From an uncultured Aquimarina sp. (lineage in GTDB: Bacteria > Bacteroidota > Bacteroidia > Flavobacteriales > Flavobacteriaceae): a stretch of 64,000 bases of DNA. Location of the stretch: the NCBI RefSeq assembly GCF_947496855.1, contig NZ_CANMED010000007.1:415863-479862 (forward strand). The letters are read 5' to 3'. The notes under the pieces were generated by a model. That model saw only the letters and a program-made list of their open reading frames with translations, ran no database searches and was not told the DNA's origin. Position 1 is the stretch's first letter; every line of letters starts with the position of its first letter. Positions 1 through 7,802 of the stretch are shown here, in pieces. The position numbers and the translations under genes are program-made.

Positions 1-25
1 GAAGTAAAGCGATATATACATTCAT

Positions 26-1237
26 TTATTTTGATGTAATAGCCTGAGCAGCAATATAACCACCTGTCCAAGCATTCTGAAAATTAAACCCTCCTGTTAT
101 GGCATCTATGTTTAACACCTCTCCTGCAAAATATAAATTCTTATGTTTCTTACTTTCAAAAGTTTTAAAATTTATCTCTTTAAGATCAATTCCTCCTGCT
201 GTAACGAATTCTTCCTTAAATGTGCTCTTGCCGTTTACCCTAAAAACACCTTTGGTCAGTTCTTCTGAAAGCTTGTTGAGTTGTGATTTATTAGTATCTG
301 CCCATCGAGTTGTACTCTCCATACCAGAAGCAGCTACTAAACTTTGCCAAAGTCTTTTAGGTAGTTCAAACTGGGCATATTTAGACACTTGTTGTTTTGA
401 ATTTTTATTTTTTAATACTTTGAGCATATTCAATGCTTCTTCTTGGGAATACCCATGTATCCAATTAACAATTATCTCAAAATTATATTGATATGAATTT
501 AACTCTATTGCTCCCCAAGCAGAAAGTTTAAGAATCGCTGGACCACTCATCCCCCAATGCGTAATAAGCAATGGGCCATCACTAGATAATTTGGAATTCT
601 TTACTTGAACGGAAGCATTGGTTGCTATTCCTGGTAAACCTTTAATTCTATTATCTTTTATATTAAAGGTAAATAAGGATGGAACTGCATCGATGGTTTG
701 ATGATCCAAGGAATTAAGTTTTGTCCAAATTTTAGGATTACTACCTGTCGCGATCATCAGTTTTACTGTTTCAAAATCCCCGTGACTAGTGATTAGTTTC
801 CAAATCTCTTTTTCTTTAAAAAAATCTTTAACCGAATGATTCGTCAGAACCTCAATACTTAACCGTTTGGTTTCTGACAAAAAACAATCAATAATCGTCT
901 GTGACGAATCAGAAACAGGAAAGATTCTTCCATCCTCTTCTATTTTCAATTCCACCCCACGATGATCAAACCACTCCATAGTATCCCCTGTCATAAAAGT
1001 ATGAAAAGGTCCTTTTAGTTCTTTCTCTCCTCTTGGGTAATTCTTACTTAAATCATCAGGAATAAACTCTGCATGTGTTACATTGCATCGGCCTCCTCCA
1101 GAGATCCGGACTTTAGATAGCACTTCTTTTCCTCTCTCGAGAATAGCTATTTTCAGACTTGGATCTTTTTCTGCTACATTAATCGCAGTAAAAAATCCAG
1201 CTGCTCCACCGCCAATTATTAAGAGATCATACTGCAT
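26..1237 (-). CDS. NAD(P)/FAD-dependent oxidoreductase, HI0933/BaiN-like
   Basis: A 403-residue flavoprotein of the HI0933/BaiN (YhiN) family, probably cytoplasmic. The N-terminus is a Rossmann dinucleotide-binding fold (IIGGGAAGFF, residues 7-16). The family hallmark KVRISGGGRCNVTH lies at about residues 42-55. The C-terminal FAD-contacting segment reads LYFAGEVLNIDAITGG and then FQNAWTGGYIAA. Length is normal for the family. Its ATG overlaps the stop of the upstream glycerophosphodiesterase gene by one base (TAATG), so the two are probably co-transcribed and translationally coupled. The physiological substrate of most family members is unknown; the bile-acid role of BaiN should not be carried over. 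The stop lies 25 bases from the window edge, so the gene is complete. Confidence 0.88.
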   Translation of the reverse strand: MQYDLLIIGGGAAGFFTAINVAEKDPSLKIAILERGKEVLSKVRISGGGRCNVTHAEFIPDDLSKNYPRGEKELKGPFHTFMTGDTMEWFDHRGVELKIEEDGRIFPVSDSSQTIIDCFLSETKRLSIEVLTNHSVKDFFKEKEIWKLITSHGDFETVKLMIATGSNPKIWTKLNSLDHQTIDAVPSLFTFNIKDNRIKGLPGIATNASVQVKNSKLSSDGPLLITHWGMSGPAILKLSAWGAIELNSYQYNFEIIVNWIHGYSQEEALNMLKVLKNKNSKQQVSKYAQFELPKRLWQSLVAASGMESTTRWADTNKSQLNKLSEELTKGVFRVNGKSTFKEEFVTAGGIDLKEINFKTFESKKHKNLYFAGEVLNIDAITGGFNFQNAWTGGYIAAQAITSK

Positions 1238-1914
1238 TAAGCAAAATTAGGGAAATCTGTAATGATACCATCAACCTTCCAGGTTTTTGATGATTCTATC
1301 TTGGACAGATCATTTACAGTCCAGGTATACACCTCATAACCTTTATCCTTAGCCAAAATAACTTCTTCTTTTTGCAAAGAATAGATGGGTGGATGTACAG
1401 AAAATGCTTCTAACGTTTCCGATACATTTAATATGGAAGGGATATTTTTTTCAGTTAGCACTCCTAATTTAAATGTAGAAGTGCTAGATTTTATTTGAAA
1501 TAACTGAGAGTGATCAAAACTAGATAAGATAAAATGATCATAATCCCATTTCGAATCTTTGATTTGTTTTTCTAAAAGCTCTACAACAGGAATAGCCGTT
1601 CCTACTCCTTTTAACTCTATGTTAAGAGTACATTTAGCATTCACAAAATTTAATACTTCGTCGAGAGTAGGAATCTTATATTCTTCTCTAGTTCTATATT
1701 TTTTTAATTCTTGTAAAGTAAATTCTGAAACTTTTCCTGTACCATTGGTTGTTCTTTGCAATGTTTCATCGTGGATAACTACAAGTTCCCCTGATTTACA
1801 TTTATGAACGTCGATTTCTACTCCGTTTACATTACACTTCAAAGCCTCGGCTATAGACTCTAATGTATTTTCGGCAACCAATCCAGCTGCTCCACGATGT
1901 CCAAATATCTTCAT
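1237..1914 (-). CDS. Glycerophosphodiester phosphodiesterase
   Basis: A 225-residue GDPD-family TIM barrel that would hydrolyse glycerophosphodiesters to glycerol-3-phosphate and an alcohol. The catalytic landmarks are all visible: FGHRGAAG near residue 4 (His-Arg), AENTLESI (metal-ligand Glu), VEIDVH (Glu/Asp) and VVIHDETLQRTTNGTG (second catalytic His). The C-terminus has the usual VYTWTVND and DGIITDFP strands. There is no signal peptide, so it should be cytoplasmic, in contrast to periplasmic GlpQ. It is first of a two-gene unit with the downstream flavoprotein (one-base overlap). Confidence 0.9.
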   Translation of the reverse strand: MKIFGHRGAAGLVAENTLESIAEALKCNVNGVEIDVHKCKSGELVVIHDETLQRTTNGTGKVSEFTLQELKKYRTREEYKIPTLDEVLNFVNAKCTLNIELKGVGTAIPVVELLEKQIKDSKWDYDHFILSSFDHSQLFQIKSSTSTFKLGVLTEKNIPSILNVSETLEAFSVHPPIYSLQKEEVILAKDKGYEVYTWTVNDLSKIESSKTWKVDGIITDFPNFA

Positions 1915-1947
1915 CTGCTTAAATATTTTTAATCACTTATAAATTAA

Positions 1948-2511
1948 TTAAAAAGCATATCCTATCGTAAATGATAGTATTGGCAACACAATATTATCTG
2001 TACGAGTTTGACCATAACCTATACCGCCTTCAAAACCTATATGGAGCCAATCGAAATATGTTCTCTGTATTCCATACGCTAACCCAATTACTGACAGGTC
2101 ACTTTCATCTCTAAAAAGATCTTCTTCATTACCTTCTAGGTTCTCAAGAAAACCCTTTGTAAAATAATAAGTCCCTTTTAATGCTATAAAATTACCACTG
2201 TTTTTGGAAATGTTTTTACCTTTTTCTTCTCTTTGTTTCAGGTTATAATAGTATCGGTACTGACCATCAATTATTGGAAGAATCGCAAAGTTAGTCTCTA
2301 AATTTCCATTAAAATCCTCGCTAGATCCAATACCCCATAAAAAACCCGCATTTAATAATAAGGTAGAGTTTTTAGTAATCCCAAATTCAACTTCTGCTCC
2401 TGGAGCTAAAAAATTTATTCGAAATTGGACAGATTCTACCTTTGTCATATCCTGAGCAAAAGAGGAACACACAAATAGATTACACACTAAAATAAAAATT
2501 ACTTTTTTCAT
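1948..2511 (-). CDS. Outer-membrane beta-barrel-like protein, function unknown
   Basis: A 187-residue secreted protein. I start it at the ATG at 2511, because translation from there begins MKKVIFILVCNLFVCSSFAQ, a clear signal peptide with an Ala-Gln cut site. An ATG eight codons upstream would put a charged stretch before it. The rest alternates hydrophobic and polar residues as beta-strands do (FGITKNSTLLLNAGFLWGIG, YRYYYNLK, FIALKGTYYFTKGF) and ends in an aromatic residue (TIGYAF), typical of small outer-membrane barrels in this phylum. I recognise no specific family. The terminator at 2544-2571 separates it from the acyl-CoA dehydrogenase gene. Confidence 0.7.
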   Translation of the reverse strand: MKKVIFILVCNLFVCSSFAQDMTKVESVQFRINFLAPGAEVEFGITKNSTLLLNAGFLWGIGSSEDFNGNLETNFAILPIIDGQYRYYYNLKQREEKGKNISKNSGNFIALKGTYYFTKGFLENLEGNEEDLFRDESDLSVIGLAYGIQRTYFDWLHIGFEGGIGYGQTRTDNIVLPILSFTIGYAF

Positions 2512-2543
2512 TGATTTGATTTTTTGCAGCGGCAAATATCCAT

Positions 2544-2571
2544 AAAAAACGCCTTAGAAAAACTAAAGCGT
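2544..2571 (-). terminator. Terminator after the glutaryl-CoA dehydrogenase gene
   Basis: On the minus strand a 9-bp stem (ACGCTTTAG / CTAAGGCGT, one G-U pair) with a TTTTT loop is followed by a T-run, 22 bases past the end of the upstream gene. Confidence 0.75.
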
Positions 2572-2592
2572 CATTATTTTAATAACTAAGTA

Positions 2593-3771
2593 TTATTTGA
2601 AAGCTGAAATCCCAGTAATATCCATTCCTGTAATCAATAGATGAATATCATGAGTTCCTTCATAAGTAATTACACTTTCCAGATTCATCATATGCCTCAT
2701 AATACTATACTCTCCTGTAATTCCCATTCCACCAAGAATTTGTCTAGCTTCTCTAGCAATTTTTATCGCCATATCTACATTATTACGTTTTGCCATAGAG
2801 ATCTGAGCAGTAGTAGCCTTTCCTTCTTCTCTTAAAACTCCCAATCTCCAAGCAAGCAATTGTGCTTTAGTTATTTCGGTAATCATTTCTGCAAGCTTTT
2901 TTTGTTGAAGTTGCGTTCCTCCAATAGGTTTATCGAACTGAATTCGTTCTTTAGAGTAACGTAACGCTGTATCATAACAATCCATTGCCGCTCCAATAGC
3001 ACCCCAAGCGATTCCAAAACGAGCAGAATCCAAGCACCCTAAAGGAGCTCCCAATCCGCTTTTTCCTGGCAATAGGTTTTCTTTAGGCACTTTTACATTA
3101 TCAAAAATAAGCTCTCCTGTTGCTGAAGCACGAAGTGACCATTTATTATGAGTTTCTGGAGTAGAGAAACCTTCCATACCCCGTTCTACAACAAGTCCGT
3201 GGATTCTTCCCTCTTCATTTTTTGCCCAAACCACTGCTATATCGGCAAAAGGAGCATTGGATATCCATAACTTAGCTCCGTTAAGCAAATAATGATCACC
3301 CTTATCTTTAAAATTAGTAGTCATGCCGCCAGGGTTCGATCCATGATCAGGTTCAGTAAGCCCAAAACATCCCATAAATTCTCCTGATGCTAGCTTAGGA
3401 AGATACTTATTTCGTTGTTCTTCGCTACCGTATTTCCAAATAGGATACATCACCAAAGAAGATTGTACTGAAGCCGTAGAACGAACTCCCGAATCGCCTC
3501 TTTCTATTTCCTGCATAATCAATCCGTAGCTAATCTGGTCCAATCCCGCTCCTCCATACTTCTCTGGAATATAAGGACCAAATGCTCCTATTTCTGCTAA
3601 TCCGTTAATAATTTGATTTGGAAACTCTGCACGCTGAGCATATTCTTCGATGATAGGAGATACATCTCGTTTTACCCAACTACGAGCAGCATCGCGAACT
3701 AACTTATGCTCATCTGTTAAGAGTTCATCTAAATTATAATAATCTGGTGCTTCAAAAAGATCGGGCTTCAT
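2593..3771 (-). CDS. gcdH: Glutaryl-CoA dehydrogenase (acyl-CoA dehydrogenase family)
   Basis: A 392-residue FAD-dependent acyl-CoA dehydrogenase that would oxidatively decarboxylate glutaryl-CoA to crotonyl-CoA in lysine/tryptophan breakdown. Visible are the FAD/substrate segment CFGLTEPDHGSNPGGMTT (about residues 135-152), LWISNAPFADI, and the C-terminal YEGTHDIHLLITG, where the Glu before Gly is the catalytic base in the glutaryl-CoA subgroup. AEMITEITKAQLLAWRLG and ARQILGGMGITGEY are also typical of that subgroup. Length is normal. A 49-residue membrane-protein reading frame lies 19 bases upstream on the same strand. Substrate assignment within the superfamily is by motif resemblance only. 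Confidence 0.88.
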   Translation of the reverse strand: MKPDLFEAPDYYNLDELLTDEHKLVRDAARSWVKRDVSPIIEEYAQRAEFPNQIINGLAEIGAFGPYIPEKYGGAGLDQISYGLIMQEIERGDSGVRSTASVQSSLVMYPIWKYGSEEQRNKYLPKLASGEFMGCFGLTEPDHGSNPGGMTTNFKDKGDHYLLNGAKLWISNAPFADIAVVWAKNEEGRIHGLVVERGMEGFSTPETHNKWSLRASATGELIFDNVKVPKENLLPGKSGLGAPLGCLDSARFGIAWGAIGAAMDCYDTALRYSKERIQFDKPIGGTQLQQKKLAEMITEITKAQLLAWRLGVLREEGKATTAQISMAKRNNVDMAIKIAREARQILGGMGITGEYSIMRHMMNLESVITYEGTHDIHLLITGMDITGISAFK

Positions 3772-3790
3772 TATATTTCTTATTTAAGTT

Positions 3791-3940
3791 TTATACTATT
3801 TTCAAAATTATGGCCATTAAACCACTAACAAATGTAATTAATGAAAAAAGAGCAACCAATTTTTTTTGACTTGTTAAAATATAATACAAAACACTAAGGA
3901 TATCTAATACAATAAAATTTATAATAGCAAAACCACTCAT
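3791..3940 (-). CDS. Small 49-residue hydrophobic protein (two predicted membrane helices)
   Basis: This frame runs from an ATG at 3940 to a TAA at 3791. It translates as a strongly hydrophobic peptide starting MSGFAIINFIVLDILSVLYY, then a short basic loop (TSQKKL), then a second helix ending in MAIILKIV. The two helices joined by a positively charged turn look like a real small membrane protein, and it sits 19 bases upstream of gcdH on the same strand. No homologue is recognised. It could instead be chance hydrophobic coding in AT-rich leader DNA. Confidence 0.4.
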   Translation of the reverse strand: MSGFAIINFIVLDILSVLYYILTSQKKLVALFSLITFVSGLMAIILKIV

Positions 3941-4162
3941 AACAGAAGTACGTCGGTTTTAAATTTTTAAGAATTTGTGGATAAATTCCGCATTTGTAAA
4001 CTGATTTCTACACATTTTAGATACTCTTAACATTATTAATATTTTATTTAAAAAACTGATAATTAGATAATTATCTCATAAATTGTCATTAAAAATCATA
4101 TGGCACAATTATTCCTCTATACTAAGCAACGAAATAAAGAATAATTAAAACCTAAGAACAAA

Positions 4163-4474
4163 ATGAAAAATTTATTTGTATTACCAGTAGTAGCTTTTGG
4201 ACTTTTATTAGGAACGCAAAGTATCAATGCAGAAGAAACGTCTTCTGACGAAACTATAGAGATTACTGCTCAGGAAAAATATATCGAATTAGCTGTTGAA
4301 AACTTACCACAACCTGTACTTGACGCTGTGGCAAAAGACTTTGCAGGGGCAACTATAAGTAAAGCTGCCGCTAAGGAAGATGCTTCTGAGTTTAAGTTAG
4401 AACTTACTAAAGAAGATGGAGAAGCAGTAGAAGTACATTGTGACGCTGAAGGAAATTGGGTTGCAAAAGACTAA
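4163..4474 (+). CDS. Small secreted acidic protein
   Basis: A 103-residue exported protein. The signal peptide is MKNLFVLPVVAFGLLLGTQS with cleavage near NAEET. The mature part is acidic, and the segment LPQPVLDAVAKDFAGATISK followed by FKLELTKEDGEAVEVHCDAEGNWV resembles the PepSY-like/BLIP-like fold of small periplasmic proteins in Bacteroidota (a resemblance only). It is a single-gene unit: long upstream non-coding DNA and a strong terminator at 4551-4579. Function unknown. Confidence 0.7.
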   Translation: MKNLFVLPVVAFGLLLGTQSINAEETSSDETIEITAQEKYIELAVENLPQPVLDAVAKDFAGATISKAAAKEDASEFKLELTKEDGEAVEVHCDAEGNWVAKD

Positions 4475-4550
4475 TTACTGCAAAAATCTTAAGAGTGTTG
4501 ATTTATAGAAATATAAATTAAACTTCGTAGAGTGATTGAATTTGGAGAAA

Positions 4551-4579
4551 AGGAGCATTATTATAATGCTCCTTTTTTT
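4551..4579 (+). terminator. Rho-independent terminator
   Basis: Perfect 10-bp stem (AGGAGCATTA / TAATGCTCCT), TTA loop and a run of seven Ts. It ends the small secreted protein gene and lies just before the 3' end of the convergent trmN6 gene. Confidence 0.9.
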
Positions 4580-4595
4580 ATTTACTTCTCTTCTA

Positions 4596-5309
4596 TTACA
4601 TTTTAAGGTAAAAATCTCTAGTCAATTCTATATACTCTTTAGTATATTCATGCCTTGTTTTTTCTATAATCAGTTCCTCTGATTCGAAATCCAATTTATC
4701 AAATCCGAATAACATCATACTTCTTTTAATCTCAGAAGAAGTATTTCCTTTAACCCTTGTAATTTTTCGAGGATATAACCCTACACTTTTCGCTATATCT
4801 ATAGCATTATCTTCTTCTTTATAAGGAAGTATGATAGCAAATTTTCCGTTTTCTGACAATAAATGAGATACACCTATAAATAGATGTTGAAATGGTAGGG
4901 CGTCTTCAAATCTAGCCGTATCTCGACTTACATTAGTTGTTTTATAATCATCTGTGTAAAACGGAGGGTTACTAATTAGTAAGTCATATTCATCATCTAT
5001 CTCCTGAAAAAATTCCTGAAAAGAAGCGTGGTAGCAAAACAATCTATCTCCCCAATCCGAGGCTTCAAAATTTTCTACTGCTTGCTCATACGCATCATCA
5101 TCAATTTCTATAGCATCTATGGTTTCAACATAAGATCGTTGAGCCATCATTAATGCGATAACTCCAGTTCCTGCACCTATATCTAAAATCGAATTTATCT
5201 CATTAGATATTGGAACCCAAGAACCCAGCAAAACCCCATCGGTACCTATCTTCATAGCACAACGGTCCTGATGTATCGTAAATTGCTTAAACTGGAATGG
5301 TTTAGACAT
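4596..5309 (-). CDS. trmN6: tRNA1(Val) (adenine(37)-N6)-methyltransferase
   Basis: A 237-residue class I SAM-dependent methyltransferase of the TrmN6 (YfiC) type, which methylates A37 of tRNA-Val. It starts with the family's FQFKQFTIHQDRCAMKIGTD. The SAM-binding motif is LDIGAGTGVIALMMAQR (about residues 42-58), and the amino-methyltransferase signature NPPF is at residues 114-117. It is the last gene of the rpsP-rimM-trmN6 run, three bases after rimM, a neighbourhood that fits a role in translation. Confidence 0.88.
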   Translation of the reverse strand: MSKPFQFKQFTIHQDRCAMKIGTDGVLLGSWVPISNEINSILDIGAGTGVIALMMAQRSYVETIDAIEIDDDAYEQAVENFEASDWGDRLFCYHASFQEFFQEIDDEYDLLISNPPFYTDDYKTTNVSRDTARFEDALPFQHLFIGVSHLLSENGKFAIILPYKEEDNAIDIAKSVGLYPRKITRVKGNTSSEIKRSMMLFGFDKLDFESEELIIEKTRHEYTKEYIELTRDFYLKM

Positions 5310-5312
5310 CTA

Positions 5313-5837
5313 TTATAAGTAGAGATCGATCAATCCCTCTGGAGTATTTACAAAAACTGTATTAGTCTCTCTATCGACCTTATCTATAAATTCATCATTC
5401 ATTGGTATTAGAATCTCAATACCATCCCGATCAATCTCGAAAAGTGCCTGACTTGTGGTATCGTTGATATGCTTAATAACGCCTACCTCTCCAAAAGTAC
5501 TGTCTATAATTTTAAAACCTATAACTTCGTGAAAATAGAATTTATCTCCATCAAGTTTAGGTAAAAGATCGATAGGCAGATATATTTCTGCTTTCATCAG
5601 ATCATCTGCATCTTCTTCTGAATCTACATCTTCAAATTTCACACGAAGCAAATCACTTTTATGAAGTGAACTTTTTTCAATAAAAAATGGAACCAGGTTT
5701 TTATTATAATTAATAAAAACCGATTCCATTTTTACATAACTTTCGGGCTCGTCAGTATCAAGCTTTATCAACAATTCGCCTTTAAAACTAAATTTGCTTA
5801 CGATTTTGCCTAGATAGAAGCAATCTTCTTTCTTCAT
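5313..5837 (-). CDS. rimM: Ribosome maturation factor RimM
   Basis: A 174-residue RimM that helps mature the 3' domain of 16S rRNA in the 30S subunit. The N-terminal RimM barrel opens with FYLGKIVSKFSFKGELLIKLDTD. The C-terminal PRC-barrel segment is KFYFHEVIGFKIIDSTFGEVG, followed by ILIPMNDEFI. It lies between rpsP (14 bases upstream) and trmN6 (3 bases downstream), the classic partner order for S16 and RimM. Confidence 0.95.
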   Translation of the reverse strand: MKKEDCFYLGKIVSKFSFKGELLIKLDTDEPESYVKMESVFINYNKNLVPFFIEKSSLHKSDLLRVKFEDVDSEEDADDLMKAEIYLPIDLLPKLDGDKFYFHEVIGFKIIDSTFGEVGVIKHINDTTSQALFEIDRDGIEILIPMNDEFIDKVDRETNTVFVNTPEGLIDLYL

Positions 5838-5851
5838 CGTTAGTAATGCAA

Positions 5852-6385
5852 CTATTCTTCCTCGTTGCTAGTTTCTTCATTTGCTTCCGCTTCTGTAGCG
5901 TTAGCAGCAGCTTCTTCTGCTTTAGCAGTTGCTTCTGCTTCTGCAGCATCAGCTTCACGCTTAGCATTCACTTCTTTTTCTGCAGCAAGTGCTTTTGCTT
6001 TAGCATCAGACTCTGCTTTAGCTAAAGAATCTTTCTTAGCACCAACAGTTCCTTCTTTTTCTTCAACCCAAGCTTTGAATTTTTCTTCAGCTTGTTCTTC
6101 AGTCAAAGCACCTTTTCTAACTCCACCAGCAAGGTGGTTTTTCAGCATTGCTCCTTTATAAGAAAGAATAGCTCTAGCCGTGTCAGTAGGTTGTGCTCCA
6201 TTTTGTAACCATTGCACAGCTCCATCAACATCTAAGTCAACAGTCGCTGGATTGGTATTCGGATTGTAGGTACCTAATTTTTCCAAATATCTACCATCTC
6301 TTTTTGATCTAGCATCTGCTGCTACGATCCAGTAAAAAGGCTTTCCTTTTTTACCGTGTCTCTGTAATCTTATTTTAACAGACAT
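5852..6385 (-). CDS. rpsP: 30S ribosomal protein S16 with Ala/Glu-rich C-terminal extension
   Basis: Ribosomal protein S16, first gene of the rpsP-rimM-trmN6 operon. The core (about residues 1-80) starts MSVKIRLQRHGKKGKPFYWI and contains ARSKRDGRYLEKLGTYNPN. Total length is 177 residues against about 80-90 for the bacterial core. The additional roughly 95 residues are low-complexity Ala/Glu/Lys (AKAEEAAANATEAEANEE near the end), probably a charged helix or disordered tail. Such extensions occur in Bacteroidota S16 proteins. Confidence 0.97.
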   Translation of the reverse strand: MSVKIRLQRHGKKGKPFYWIVAADARSKRDGRYLEKLGTYNPNTNPATVDLDVDGAVQWLQNGAQPTDTARAILSYKGAMLKNHLAGGVRKGALTEEQAEEKFKAWVEEKEGTVGAKKDSLAKAESDAKAKALAAEKEVNAKREADAAEAEATAKAEEAAANATEAEANEETSNEEE

Positions 6386-6728
6386 AATTAATTAATTTTT
6401 GGGTGCTCGACCCCGTTTATAATTTAAGTGCGCAAATGTAATCATTTTTAGAAAATTAGCACTAAAAATAGTTTGTCTTTATTAAGTAACTCAAAGAATC
6501 AATTCTATTTCTTGTAAGTTTCAAAAACACAAACAAGTATAAAATACCTACTTAATACATTCTGAAACTCTATTTTTATGTATTTCACCGATGATTATTT
6601 GTATTTAATCGTTAAAAAATGAAATTTTTATTCAACAAAAATTGTTTTCTTGAGATTTTAGCCATATGTTTGTCTCGAATATTTAACTATGGTTTTTCCG
6701 TAATTAAATTTCTAAAGCCCCCAAGCGT
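6386..6728. promoter_or_regulatory. Divergent intergenic region with rpsP promoter element
   Basis: 343 bases between divergent rpsP and the DUF6252-type lipoprotein gene. On the minus strand, TACATTTG (6433-6440) matches the Bacteroidota -7 element TAnnTTTG about 50 bases upstream of rpsP; I see no -33 TTTG at the ideal distance. The remainder is AT-rich with no convincing reading frame or RNA structure. Confidence 0.4.
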
Positions 6729-7616
6729 ATGATTAAAAAAATTACCCCACTACTAGCAGTAATCTGCTTAATTTTTAATTCTTGCACAAACGATGTAGAA
6801 TTTAACACACCAGGATTACAAGCTACAATCGACGGAAAATTATTTAGACCTGACATCAGAAAAGCAATTATTCATGATGATGGCACATTAGTAATTGTTG
6901 GAAACACTGGCACGGAATCAATAAATTTCACCACCTCTTCTACTAATATTGGAACCTATAGGCTAGAACAGCAAGCCATTAACAAAGTTAGTTTTGAAGA
7001 AGATGATGTGAAATTCATCTCAGAAGATGGAGTAAGCAACGGACAGATAGTGATTACAGAAATTTACAACAATCGAGTTTCTGGTAATTTCTATTTTGAA
7101 GACTTAAAAGGTAGCAACGGAAAATCTATGAGCTTCAAGAATGGATGGTTTTATAGATTACCTATAGAGAACTTTGTTCCTGAACCCGAAGAAGAAGAGG
7201 AAGAAGAAGAAATTATTATAAATATTGAAGAGGAAGAAGAAGATCCTGAAATAAATCCTTGTCTTCTTAATGCATCTCTAACTGCTATGATAAACGGTAA
7301 CGAAATGATCACAGATGATCACGATGCAATTCCATTCGGAGTAAATAACCCTTCTATTTTTATCAAAGCAAGTAATGAGGATGAAGAAATAGAGATTGTT
7401 TTTCCAATAAATGTTGCCGTAGGAACACATTCTTTGACAGGATCTGGAAATTATAGTGCTACTTACAGCTTATACAATGATAAATCATCAGCAATCAGAG
7501 GAACACTTACGATAACATCACATGACACTGACTCTAAATGTATCAGTGGTAGTTTTGAATTTACCACAGCAACTGGAATAATTGTCTCAGAAGGATTATT
7601 TGATTACGGATATTAA
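6729..7616 (+). CDS. DUF6252-type lipoprotein with two similar halves and an acidic linker
   Basis: A 295-residue lipoprotein. The signal peptide ends in a lipobox (LIFNSC, Cys about residue 19) followed by TNDVEF. Two similar domains are visible: one opening LQATIDGKLFRPDI (about residue 30) and one opening LTAMINGNEMITDDHDAIPF (about residue 185), both continuing with short beta-strands such as IGTYRLE and VGTHSLTG. They are joined by a Glu-rich linker at about residues 155-173. The fold resembles DUF6252-like lipoproteins of flavobacteria; function unknown. It is followed by a strong terminator at 7640-7678. Confidence 0.65.
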   Translation: MIKKITPLLAVICLIFNSCTNDVEFNTPGLQATIDGKLFRPDIRKAIIHDDGTLVIVGNTGTESINFTTSSTNIGTYRLEQQAINKVSFEEDDVKFISEDGVSNGQIVITEIYNNRVSGNFYFEDLKGSNGKSMSFKNGWFYRLPIENFVPEPEEEEEEEEIIINIEEEEEDPEINPCLLNASLTAMINGNEMITDDHDAIPFGVNNPSIFIKASNEDEEIEIVFPINVAVGTHSLTGSGNYSATYSLYNDKSSAIRGTLTITSHDTDSKCISGSFEFTTATGIIVSEGLFDYGY

Positions 7617-7639
7617 CCACAACTCAACTATAGTTCGAA

Positions 7640-7678
7640 AAGCGTTCACTAATATGATTGGTGAACGCTTTTTTTTTC
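7640..7678 (+). terminator. Rho-independent terminator
   Basis: A long stem (AGCGTTCAC pairing with GTGAACGCT, extended inward by ACTAAT/ATTGGT around an ATG loop) is followed by nine Ts. Confidence 0.9.
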
Positions 7679-7802
7679 AAAAAAGCCGAATACCTGATCG
7701 TTGATAAATTAGAATAACTTTTAATCAATGAACTTATCATTTTAGTTATTTTTGAAAATCACTTCCACTGGAAGATTAAACTTTCTCGAAACTGATCTTT
7801 TT

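Noticed and set aside
1948..2535. Start of the barrel protein at 2535
   Set aside because: It would place eight residues (MPLQKIKS) before a complete signal peptide beginning at the ATG at 2511.
5865..6161. Ala/Ser-rich plus-strand reading frame opposite rpsP
   Set aside because: It is the antisense of the Ala/Glu-rich S16 tail; low-complexity codons keep the opposite strand open.
7752..7802. dnaE starting at the TTG at 7752
   Set aside because: The added 17 residues resemble no exonuclease N-terminus, whereas the ATG at 7803 opens directly with the conserved MYLIFDTETTG.
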